Source: JBFHES01 sp041584015
GTDB taxonomy: Bacteria > Bacteroidota > Bacteroidia > Bacteroidales > M50B96
Length of the DNA: 14,397 nt
Reading direction: 5' to 3'
Assembly (NCBI GenBank): GCA_041584015.1
Contig: JBFHES010000106.1
Coordinates: forward strand, 1 to 14,397
Under the pieces are notes generated by a model. That model saw nothing but the letters and a program-made list of their open reading frames with translations. It ran no database searches and was not told where the DNA came from. Positions 1 to 6,866 of this stretch are shown in pieces. The translations under genes were made by a program, and so were the position numbers. The stretch's first letter is position 1. Each line of letters starts with the position of its first letter.

Positions 1-1183
1 GGTAGCGCTCCTCGCTGTATTTAAGCGCATTGATATGGCTAATGTTTGCTGTAATGTCACGACTCACTGCAAGCGTTCCAAGTAGACCTTTTTGATTAAT
101 GTAGAATGGAGCTTTGATCGTTTCAAAGTATGAGTTTTGTCCATCCTTGTTTTTTAGATGTCCCTTGTATTTGCTTTTACGCTTATTTTCTAGGGTTCGA
201 TTATCGTTTTTAATAAAATGCTCTACAGTTGCTTCATTAAAAATATCCTGAGCCATCTTGCCATTAATCTCACTCGCTTTTTTACCAACAAACTCGGCAA
301 AGGCTTTATTCACTCCAAGGTATTTGCCTTCACTGTCTTTGTATGATATTAAATCAGGAATATTATTGAGTACAGAGTCAAGCAAGGACTTTTGATAGTT
401 GATTTGATATTCAGCCTCCTTCCGCATGGAGATGTCTTCAACTATTGCTTGATAAATAGTTGTCTGGCCTTGAACAACTATTGGAGCTATTTGATAAGAG
501 ATGTGAATCCTATCGCGTTGCTTTGTTATGATTTCGTATTGTCGGGTAATTACGGCATTTTTCTCAATGCTTAGCATAAAGGCTGCTGTAAATCCAGAGC
601 GTATAAAGGGCGTGAACTCAAAAATATTATCCCCTTTAATAAAATGGTTGTCAGTTCTTAGGATTTTGATTAATTGTTTGTTTGCATCTATAATTTGTCC
701 GGCTTTATTAATGATAACAATACCAATTGGAGCTGTCTCGAAAAGCGATCTGTATTGCTGCTCATGATTAATACGTTCCTTTTCTTTTTCTACCTTTTGG
801 TGCTGCGAGGCTAACTCAGTATTTATTTTATCAATTAATTGTTCAAACTTGTTTTTGTTAAATGGCTTAAACAAATAGCCAACCACTCCAAGTTCAAGTG
901 TTTTGACAATCGTTGAGGCATCGGTAACTGAAGAGTAAACAATTATTCGAGCATGGGCATCTTGCTTTTTAATCTGTTCTATTAGTGAAAGACCATCTGT
1001 GTTTGGTAGCTCCAAATTTGTAAGTACAATACTTGGTTGATGTTTTTTGTAAGCGCTTAAGGCTTCCTGTGCATTGCAGGCAGTGTAAACTGCTTTAAAT
1101 TTTGTAGAGAGAAATTCTAAGATGGATTTAACGGAGTCTAAGTCTTTTTCGACGAATACAATTGAGGAGATAGCCTGGTTCAT
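1..1183 (-). CDS. Multi-PAS sensor protein with N-terminal degenerate receiver domain, C-terminus beyond the window
   Basis: This is a cytoplasmic signalling protein; 394 codons are visible, open to the left edge with no stop. Residues 1-120 form a CheY-like receiver fold: IVFVEKD replaces the usual acidic-pair strand, LTNLELPNTDG the phosphorylation loop, S84 is the conserved Ser/Thr, and K106 sits in GYLFKPF. The phosphoacceptor position is Asn56, not Asp, and the acidic pair is Glu12-Lys13, so ordinary phosphorylation looks impossible. A charged, probably coiled-coil linker (about 116-143) leads to PAS1 (about 144-255, YRSLFETAPIG), PAS2 (about 262-378, ending GTLAVSRDIT) and the start of a third PAS (ALKYSEERY, from 386). 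A histidine kinase or other output domain probably follows outside the window; that is inference. The ATG at 1183 is 45 bp after the preceding gene on the same strand, which suggests co-transcription with the fibre-like operon. Neither predicted membrane segments nor a signal peptide is visible. Confidence 0.88.
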   Translation of the reverse strand, partial: MNQAISSIVFVEKDLDSVKSILEFLSTKFKAVYTACNAQEALSAYKKHQPSIVLTNLELPNTDGLSLIEQIKKQDAHARIIVYSSVTDASTIVKTLELGVVGYLFKPFNKNKFEQLIDKINTELASQHQKVEKEKERINHEQQYRSLFETAPIGIVIINKAGQIIDANKQLIKILRTDNHFIKGDNIFEFTPFIRSGFTAAFMLSIEKNAVITRQYEIITKQRDRIHISYQIAPIVVQGQTTIYQAIVEDISMRKEAEYQINYQKSLLDSVLNNIPDLISYKDSEGKYLGVNKAFAEFVGKKASEINGKMAQDIFNEATVEHFIKNDNRTLENKRKSKYKGHLKNKDGQNSYFETIKAPFYINQKGLLGTLAVSRDITANISHINALKYSEERY

Positions 1184-1228
1184 GCGCTGCTTTTCATATT
1201 TTGCATAAAAATAGCGCTAGAATCTGAA

Positions 1229-1819
1229 TTATAAAATTTCAGCTACAATGAAATCTATATTAGTAGAGTATTGCCCTTTTTTGTAGTCACCTTCAAGCAC
1301 CGAAACATTATTCATGTTACCATTGGTGGTTCCCATTTCCCAGTTGACGGAGAAAGCGTTGCTGGTAGAACTTCCCGCATTTGTTTTTGTGCCCTTTGTA
1401 AGAACGGTTGTCCCGTTGGTGTTTAGTGCTATCGGATCACTTGCTGCGTAATTAGTGATTCTGTCTGGGCCATAGTTTCCGGTTAAGGCTACGGTATAAC
1501 CAACCAAATCAAGAGGCATTGTGTTTATTCCGTCGCTATGGTTCAGACTTGGTTCGGTTGATCTTATTGCCAAACTCCAGTTACAGGTTGCACTTACCGA
1601 ACCATTTATTTGGCTGGCAAGGCTTGACTCTATTCCCGAGGTAAACTGCTCTAAAGTTGTGAATTCGAAAAGGAGTTCATCGTTATCAATTGATAAAACC
1701 ATGGATGAATTAAGCTGAACAGTTAGCTGAACTTGCTTGCTGTCGTCAACCTGAGCACTAAGTGTGCACCAGAATAGTAATAGAGCTATGGTTAATTTAA
1801 ATTTCAATACTCTCTTCAA
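1229..1819 (-). CDS. Secreted pilin-like/subunit-like beta protein, paralogue of the one at 6867-7478
   Basis: This 196-residue exported protein has a Sec signal peptide (about 1-22, charged MKRVLKFK then a hydrophobic run ending TLSAQ). The mature part is rich in alternating hydrophobic residues; it opens with VQLTVQLNSSMVLSID and contains LFEFTTLEQFTSGI and CNWSLAI. This layout is common in small Bacteroidota surface proteins with an immunoglobulin-like fold. The C-terminal half shares LTGNYG, NAG, W-MGT-NGNMNN-S and GQY-TN--F with the protein at 6867-7478, so the two are paralogues. Placed after an usher-like and a chaperone-like gene, it is best read as a structural subunit of a surface fibre, its first strand possibly acting as donor strand; this is inference. 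The start is odd: an in-frame TAG lies 21 bases upstream, no in-frame ATG precedes the signal peptide, and TTG at 1819 is the best start. An out-of-frame ATG immediately after the upstream stop could indicate a one-base error in the AAAA run. Exact family uncertain. Confidence 0.85.
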   Translation of the reverse strand: MKRVLKFKLTIALLLFWCTLSAQVDDSKQVQLTVQLNSSMVLSIDNDELLFEFTTLEQFTSGIESSLASQINGSVSATCNWSLAIRSTEPSLNHSDGINTMPLDLVGYTVALTGNYGPDRITNYAASDPIALNTNGTTVLTKGTKTNAGSSTSNAFSVNWEMGTTNGNMNNVSVLEGDYKKGQYSTNIDFIVAEIL

Positions 1820-1841
1820 TTTTCTGAAGGAGTAGTTGCAT

Positions 1842-3017
1842 TTAATTTGCTATTGGCTCACCGTCTTTATACGATACGCTTTTTATTAAATCTCCTTCAG
1901 GACTATAAGTTAAACTTAATCCTTCTAATTTACCACTTTTATAAGTACATATGGTTTCTAAATTACCATTCTCATAGTAGTGGTGCCATGTTCCATTTTC
2001 GTTATCATCTACATACTCTCCTTTTTTCAAAAGGTTACCATTTTCATGATAAAATTTCCACTTACCATACGCTTTACCTGCTTTGTACTTTCCGGTTTGT
2101 TTTAGATTCCCATTCTCATGGTAGAGTTTCCATCTGCCAGCAAAGGCGTTGTCTTTAAATTTTCCTTTTACATATTTGTTCCCATTTGGATAATAGCATA
2201 ATCCTTTGCCGTTCTTCATCCCGTTTTTGTAGGTAGCGCTTTCCATTAATTGCCCGTTCTGATAATATTCATACCAGTTGCCAATAATCTCACCTTCCTC
2301 GTAGAAACAGACTATTTTTTTTGCTCCATTGGCATGATAGGTTTTGTAGCTGCCAATAAGTTGATTGTTTTTATAGGTCATCTCTTTTTCCGGAGTTCCA
2401 TCTAAATGATAGGAGTTGTATTGACCATCAAAATGCTTGTCGTATTTTTGCCCTTTTTCTTTTAATGTGCCATCAGGATAATACATTTCGTAAAGACCAT
2501 TGTGCAAACTGTCTTTAAATATAAATCGAAAACTTCGACTTCCGTCCAGACCATATCCTTCGGCCATTCCATCTAATTGACCATTATTATAATGAGCAAG
2601 TTCCATTAGTTGGCCATTCTCATAGAAGTTTATTACCTCGCCATGAAGTTTGTTATGTCGATAGGTGCCAGCTTGTTGTACTTCGCTATTAGGATAGTAA
2701 ACCGCAAAAGCGCCATTTCGAAGATCGTTTTTGTATTGAATTATTTTATGTCGAAAACCATGTCTTGTATATAAATTCCAGGTACTATCTAAACGCCCGT
2801 CTTCATAAAATCCATATTGTCTTAGATTGCCATCCGGATAATAGTATTTGAAAAAACCATCGCGAATGGTTTCGCCATCTTTGATGACATACTCGAATAT
2901 AGACTTGGCGATGGTACTGTTTTCAAAATAAGTTGTGTCAATTGATCTTTGCGCAATGGCGGTGCCACTTGCAAGTAATAACAAGCACACTATTAGCGCG
3001 GTATAATGTTGTTTCAT
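1842..3017 (-). CDS. Exported MORN-repeat (YwqK-like) protein with 14 tandem 24-residue repeats
   Basis: This 391-residue exported protein has a Sec signal peptide at residues 1-23 (MKQHYTALIVCLLLL...AIAQ), with no lipobox cysteine. After a short spacer, residues 57-391 are thirteen 24-residue repeats plus a final one of 23, without insertion or deletion. Each repeat reads roughly YY-NG-L---G-YK-GK--G-W, the MORN_2/YwqK type; such proteins are often labelled antitoxin-like by name only, and nothing here supports a toxin-antitoxin role. Repeats of this kind form an elongated beta-solenoid and suit a binding or scaffold function at the envelope. The ATG at 3017 was chosen over an upstream TTG at 3038 because the signal peptide begins there. 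The gene lies 53 bp after the chaperone gene and 22 bp before the second subunit-like gene, so it is probably co-transcribed with both. Its role in the system is unknown; a periplasmic or surface accessory is the natural guess. Confidence 0.9.
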   Translation of the reverse strand: MKQHYTALIVCLLLLASGTAIAQRSIDTTYFENSTIAKSIFEYVIKDGETIRDGFFKYYYPDGNLRQYGFYEDGRLDSTWNLYTRHGFRHKIIQYKNDLRNGAFAVYYPNSEVQQAGTYRHNKLHGEVINFYENGQLMELAHYNNGQLDGMAEGYGLDGSRSFRFIFKDSLHNGLYEMYYPDGTLKEKGQKYDKHFDGQYNSYHLDGTPEKEMTYKNNQLIGSYKTYHANGAKKIVCFYEEGEIIGNWYEYYQNGQLMESATYKNGMKNGKGLCYYPNGNKYVKGKFKDNAFAGRWKLYHENGNLKQTGKYKAGKAYGKWKFYHENGNLLKKGEYVDDNENGTWHHYYENGNLETICTYKSGKLEGLSLTYSPEGDLIKSVSYKDGEPIAN

Positions 3018-3070
3018 ATATTTTGTTTCTAAGTACAATCAGGTATGTTTATTTATTCAACTCTGCTTTA

Positions 3071-3874
3071 TCATTCTATTTCCAGCAACATCTGGGTTGC
3101 TACTAATTCGGCATCGTTGCCATAATCCAGCAAGGCTGTAATATCATATGATCCGGCGGCAAGTCCATCTGGTAAAGTAATAATGAATGGTTTTGTTACA
3201 CCGGGAAGAACAAGAGCTTCGACTGCCTCAACAGAAATTTCCTCCGCTGTTTGTAAGTCTACAATTTCCAGAAATACCTTACATTCAAGTATTCTATCGC
3301 AACTATTAGTGACCATGGCTTGCACCTTTTGGGTGGTATCTTCTGCTGCTTCGTACTTGCTTAAGTTTTGAACAGTAGCGTTTATAGCATTATTGGATTG
3401 TGGTGTTTGAAATACATAAACTGCAATACTCGGGCTTATGGTAATACCGGTCTTTAACTCTTTGTCGGCTGCCATGGCTGATGTTTGCTCTATCGCCTCG
3501 CGAACAAATAACATTGCCCATTTTGTAGCCAGAGCTGTATCAGGTACGTTCATGTTAATGGCAATTTTTTCCGTTTCATTCGGGCCCAGGTCGAAGAAGG
3601 CAGGTGTGATATTCATCCATTCCTGACATGTTCTTTTTGGGAATATATCGACATATTCAATCTTTCCAGATTGATCAACGGTCCAGTCTGATGTTTCAAT
3701 GATGTAGCTTCTTTTCGTATTCGACTTGTTTATTACAGTAATGTATGCTGTTCCGGAATTGCCCGGTTCAATTTGAAACATCATTTTTGATGGTGTAACT
3801 TCAAATTGCTGTGCCAATAAATTGCTTGCTGTAAAAATTGCCAGGATAATTGTTAATAATGCGATACGTTTCAT
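3071..3874 (-). CDS. PapD-like periplasmic fimbrial chaperone
   Basis: This 267-residue protein has a signal peptide (about 1-22, ending NLLAQQ) and two beta-sandwich domains. Domain 1 (about 24-128) follows the pili-chaperone pattern: FEVTPSKMMFQIEPG, then a YITVINKS strand, YIIETSDW, a WMNITPAFFDLGPNETEKIAI segment (compare VTPPLFRLEPGQ of PapD-type proteins) and KWAMLFVRE. A linker leads to GITISPSIAVYVF (143-155), which lines up with the G1 strand IALQTKIKLFYRP that lends a strand to subunits. Domain 2 (about 162-267) has Cys192 and Cys198, a possible disulfide. By family knowledge such proteins hold unfolded pilin subunits in the periplasm and deliver them to an outer-membrane usher. By my hand alignment the invariant PapD cleft Arg8 is Lys30 and Lys112 is Ser149, so subunit anchoring may differ. 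It follows the usher-like gene by 43 bp. Length is slightly above the usual 220-250. Confidence 0.82.
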   Translation of the reverse strand: MKRIALLTIILAIFTASNLLAQQFEVTPSKMMFQIEPGNSGTAYITVINKSNTKRSYIIETSDWTVDQSGKIEYVDIFPKRTCQEWMNITPAFFDLGPNETEKIAINMNVPDTALATKWAMLFVREAIEQTSAMAADKELKTGITISPSIAVYVFQTPQSNNAINATVQNLSKYEAAEDTTQKVQAMVTNSCDRILECKVFLEIVDLQTAEEISVEAVEALVLPGVTKPFIITLPDGLAAGSYDITALLDYGNDAELVATQMLLEIE

Positions 3875-3917
3875 GAGATAATTGCTTAGTAATAGTGTAT
3901 TGTTTCTATTCTGTTTT

Positions 3918-6752
3918 TTAATTGTATTTAATCTTTCTTCCCTTTTCTTTAAAAATAAAGTTCACCTCTTTATTCTCATCTTCGGTGAGATTGGCTGTGA
4001 CTCCATTTCTAAGTTCTGTAAATTTTTCTCCAAACGGATTATTTATAGTAACCGTATATGCTGCATTCTGAGGAACAAATATGGTGTAATTTCCATTGCG
4101 TCCGGTCAATGTTGAAAACTCTTTGCCATCTTTTGTTCTAGCCACCACTCTAATGTTTTCTGGTTTAGCTAATCCAAATCTCGAAAACTTATCTCTTTTT
4201 ATGATAAGCTTTCCGTGGATCTTTCCAGCCTTTTCATAGGGGAAATAGTGCTTGGTTTCTTCGCTAAGCATTATTTCATGCTCGTTACCCTTAAAGTTAA
4301 AGTAACCACTAAGGTTTTGTAGTGCGGTTACCTTTACCGTGTAGAAGCCCTCGGGCATATGTTCAAGTTTAACTTCACCGTTTTTGTTTGAAACAAGCGA
4401 AATGAATTTGAAATTTACTTTCTCTGAATTAACTAAAACTTGCTCAGATGATTTTGGTAAAGTACCAGATCGCTCAATTAATGAAAGCATGTTTTCAATT
4501 GCAGATTCGCCTTCGTCAAAAATGCCATTTCCATTATCATCTTTGAAAAAGCACAGCTCCAAACCATAATAGTCTGTGCTGGTGTTTGAGCCCAGCCCTT
4601 TTGTAAGATTAATGCTTAAGCTGCTTAAACTAGCATTGTTAAAGCGAACAAGCTTATCCACATGCCAGTCAAGTGCTGAGTAAATATTTAGCGACCAATT
4701 GTGTTTAAGCGCCATGTTCGCACGAGCCATTACTAAAGCCCTTCCGCTATTGTAGCCAAAATTGTATTTGTATGATGATGAAAGGTCGAGATTGATATTG
4801 TTCAGGAATTTTTTTCTGAAAAATGGAGATATGCTTAAGGTGTTTTCTTCAATGGCACTTGTGCCATTACCTGCACCTTTAATTCCACTCACATATTTAA
4901 ACATGACACCTGAAGTCTGATTTTCAATTTTTGTCATTAGGTCAATGTCTGATGTTTGTTGCTGACTATAGTCGTTATCAGAAATACCAAGCTTAAAGGA
5001 ACCTGTATAGTTGTAATGTTTAAGACTTCCGCTGCAGTTGGCGCGCATACTGTAAGTTCTAATGGCCAAGTCATTTTCATTTGTTTCGTTAAATGCGCTG
5101 TTGTTCGCCTTTGTTTCACTGTAATCGGGACCAATGGAAAATGAAAATTGACGCTTTATTGGTGATTTAAGCGATAGACTATAAGAGCTAATATCCCGAC
5201 GAATAGAAGGTAGCTCATTCATGGCCTGATCATATAAAATCGGATTTGTAGAGCTTTTGCTGGTTGCTGCCTGTAGCGAATATCTTGTTTGCGGGAATAC
5301 ATAACTGAGTAAGGTCCTGAGTAAAAACAGGCCGCGTTCTGAACCGGGATACTTGCTGGTACCGTAGGAGTTGCTTGCCTGAATTCCAATGTTGTTCATC
5401 AGCTTGCCTGTGTAAGAAAGGGTATGCGCATAGCCTGATTCTTTAAGCTTCCCTCTCGCTTCATTTTCCTGACTAAGCACGTTTACATTATACTCTATTC
5501 TGTTGTTTTTACTTAACGAATATTTACCGTAAGAGCTTGCTGCATTGGTGAAAATGCCAAACTGATCGTCTCTTGTTCTTGATAAGGCAGTTGTGGCTGT
5601 ATTTTTACCCATCGCATATTTATGACCTGCTACAGCAGCAGTTTGGTTATCGATAGGATTATAGGAAATAAAGCTTGAAAGCGTGTTAGCTGTATCCAGC
5701 TGAGATTCGTAGGTGGCATAAAGACTGTTACCGAAATTTACATGTTTAGTGTATTCTGAAGAAGCGTCTCCATAACCAAGCTTTGTGGCTGATGTTTCGT
5801 ATAGAATATCATAGTTGTTATTCTCAGCCATGTATTGTTTATCATTAATATCGGCTAATGTAACTGCATAGTTAATCCTTTGTTCTTCTTTAAGATTGAT
5901 AGTTCCCCGGCTGAATAGCTGAGTTTTAAGCTGATTTTTTTTATGCGGATTATTGATGCGTATGCTGGTTTGGAACGGTGAATTTGATTGCTGATAATTA
6001 TCGTAATAATGATTGAGTCTGGATACTACAACCAAATCATTTATATCAGCTGAGCCATTACTGGCGGTAATTCTTACTGAACTATTAAAGTTAGCTCGCT
6101 TGTATTCATTTTTACACTGCACAAAAACATGCATTAAGGTATCTTGCTGTGGTGCTAACTTTACTTGATGAATGGCAATCTCATTCTTAAAACCTTTTAC
6201 GAAAATCTGATTGCGTGCCTCTAGTTTTACATTAATATGTTCCTGTACATTCCCTTTATTGCTAAGCAGAATTGGGAAATTTATGATCGATGAATCTTCC
6301 TTGAAAAAGAATTCTTTCTCTTCGACCAACATGGTCCAATCACTTTTAGATAGCAGCTTTATTGATGAAGTATCGCTTGATAGTAGCTGGTCTTTCATGT
6401 CTAAAATTGCAATTGCCACTTTATAATCAATACCAGAAAGCGATTCTTTTGAAACACTAATTCGAATAGGGATGGGTTTGCTTTGTCCTGGCTTTAGAGT
6501 AAGCTCGCTTAAGGCATTAATTAAGCTCCACCCGGCAGGCGGAGTCACATTTAGTTTTAGCTTTTGTTCCTTAGCAGAGTTGTTAATGACTTTAACTACG
6601 TTAAGGTAAATCTTCTCAGGATTCTGTTCTTTCTCTTTCTTTATGAATTGAATGCTGATTTCTTCGGGGTGCTCAATAGCTTGGCTGTTAACGATTTTTG
6701 AAATCATTAACAGCGATAATAACACTATTATGAAGAATGTATGTTTAATCAC
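3918..6752 (-). CDS. Outer-membrane usher-like beta-barrel protein with N-terminal Ig-like domains and SdrD-B-like domain
   Basis: This 944-residue protein has a signal peptide (1-23, FFIIVLLSLLMISKIVNSQ). Residues 24-135 and 136-245 look like two NEW3/Ig-type domains (LNVVKVINNS, PPAGWSL, LKPGQSKPIPIRI in the first; FPILLSNKGNVQEHI in the second). Residues 255-730 consist of many short alternating polar/hydrophobic stretches with aromatic ends, as in a large beta-barrel, with few charged clusters. Residues 731-835 resemble an SdrD B-like domain with a calcium-type loop (738-749, D-x-N-x-N-G...E) and a GEVKLEHMPEGFYTVKV strand. A carboxypeptidase-regulatory-like fold follows (about 842-935). 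Next to a PapD-like chaperone and between two subunit-like genes, an usher role is the best reading, but no classical usher signature was recognised, so this is inference. The start is GTG at 6752, directly after an in-frame TAG; the next Met is inside the signal peptide. An alternative is a generic large outer-membrane barrel. Confidence 0.78.
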   Translation of the reverse strand: MIKHTFFIIVLLSLLMISKIVNSQAIEHPEEISIQFIKKEKEQNPEKIYLNVVKVINNSAKEQKLKLNVTPPAGWSLINALSELTLKPGQSKPIPIRISVSKESLSGIDYKVAIAILDMKDQLLSSDTSSIKLLSKSDWTMLVEEKEFFFKEDSSIINFPILLSNKGNVQEHINVKLEARNQIFVKGFKNEIAIHQVKLAPQQDTLMHVFVQCKNEYKRANFNSSVRITASNGSADINDLVVVSRLNHYYDNYQQSNSPFQTSIRINNPHKKNQLKTQLFSRGTINLKEEQRINYAVTLADINDKQYMAENNNYDILYETSATKLGYGDASSEYTKHVNFGNSLYATYESQLDTANTLSSFISYNPIDNQTAAVAGHKYAMGKNTATTALSRTRDDQFGIFTNAASSYGKYSLSKNNRIEYNVNVLSQENEARGKLKESGYAHTLSYTGKLMNNIGIQASNSYGTSKYPGSERGLFLLRTLLSYVFPQTRYSLQAATSKSSTNPILYDQAMNELPSIRRDISSYSLSLKSPIKRQFSFSIGPDYSETKANNSAFNETNENDLAIRTYSMRANCSGSLKHYNYTGSFKLGISDNDYSQQQTSDIDLMTKIENQTSGVMFKYVSGIKGAGNGTSAIEENTLSISPFFRKKFLNNINLDLSSSYKYNFGYNSGRALVMARANMALKHNWSLNIYSALDWHVDKLVRFNNASLSSLSINLTKGLGSNTSTDYYGLELCFFKDDNGNGIFDEGESAIENMLSLIERSGTLPKSSEQVLVNSEKVNFKFISLVSNKNGEVKLEHMPEGFYTVKVTALQNLSGYFNFKGNEHEIMLSEETKHYFPYEKAGKIHGKLIIKRDKFSRFGLAKPENIRVVARTKDGKEFSTLTGRNGNYTIFVPQNAAYTVTINNPFGEKFTELRNGVTANLTEDENKEVNFIFKEKGRKIKYN

Positions 6753-6775
6753 CTATTTGCCCCTTAATCCTAATT

Positions 6776-6818
6776 GTTTGCTCTTTGTTAGCAAACTTAG
6801 TTTGCGTCTACGCAAAAC
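6776..6818 (-). promoter_or_regulatory. Four-arm repeat region in the leader of the usher-like gene
   Basis: The minus strand carries four short segments in order: A GTTTTGCGT (6818-6810), B ACGCAAAC (6807-6800), C GTTTGC (6796-6791) and D GCAAAC (6781-6776). A pairs with B, B pairs with C, and C pairs with D, so A-B plus C-D competes with B-C. D ends 23 bases before the GTG start at 6752. This is the layout of an alternating-hairpin leader. An exact TAAGTTTG at 6799-6792 could instead be a -7 element, in which case A and B would lie upstream of the transcript. No T-run follows, so it is not a simple terminator. Confidence 0.4.
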
Positions 6819-6866
6819 TCCTGCAGGGGTTATAGTATCTATAAAAAAGTTTGAATTTATGTTAGC

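Noticed and set aside
392..767. Two overlapping plus-strand reading frames of 60 and 79 codons
   Set aside because: They lie antisense to the PAS-encoding frame, which has recognisable domains and no stop; their translations show no known motif.
1212..1219. TAGCGCTA palindrome between the second subunit gene and the sensor gene
   Set aside because: It is too short for a terminator stem and no T-run follows.
1842..3017. Reading the MORN-repeat protein as an antitoxin of a toxin-antitoxin pair
   Set aside because: The family name is historical; the protein is exported and no toxin-like neighbour is present.
3882..4115. Plus-strand frame with a hydrophobic N-terminus, like a small membrane protein
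   Set aside because: It is antisense to the C-terminus of the usher-like gene; its hydrophobicity comes from the AT-rich complement.
4937..5134. Minus-strand 65-codon frame inside the usher-like gene
   Set aside because: It is an out-of-frame shadow of the Ser/Thr-rich barrel region with no start context.
6820..6827. CCTGCAGG palindrome in the usher leader
   Set aside because: Eight bases with self-complementarity are expected by chance and it does not pair with the four-arm repeats.
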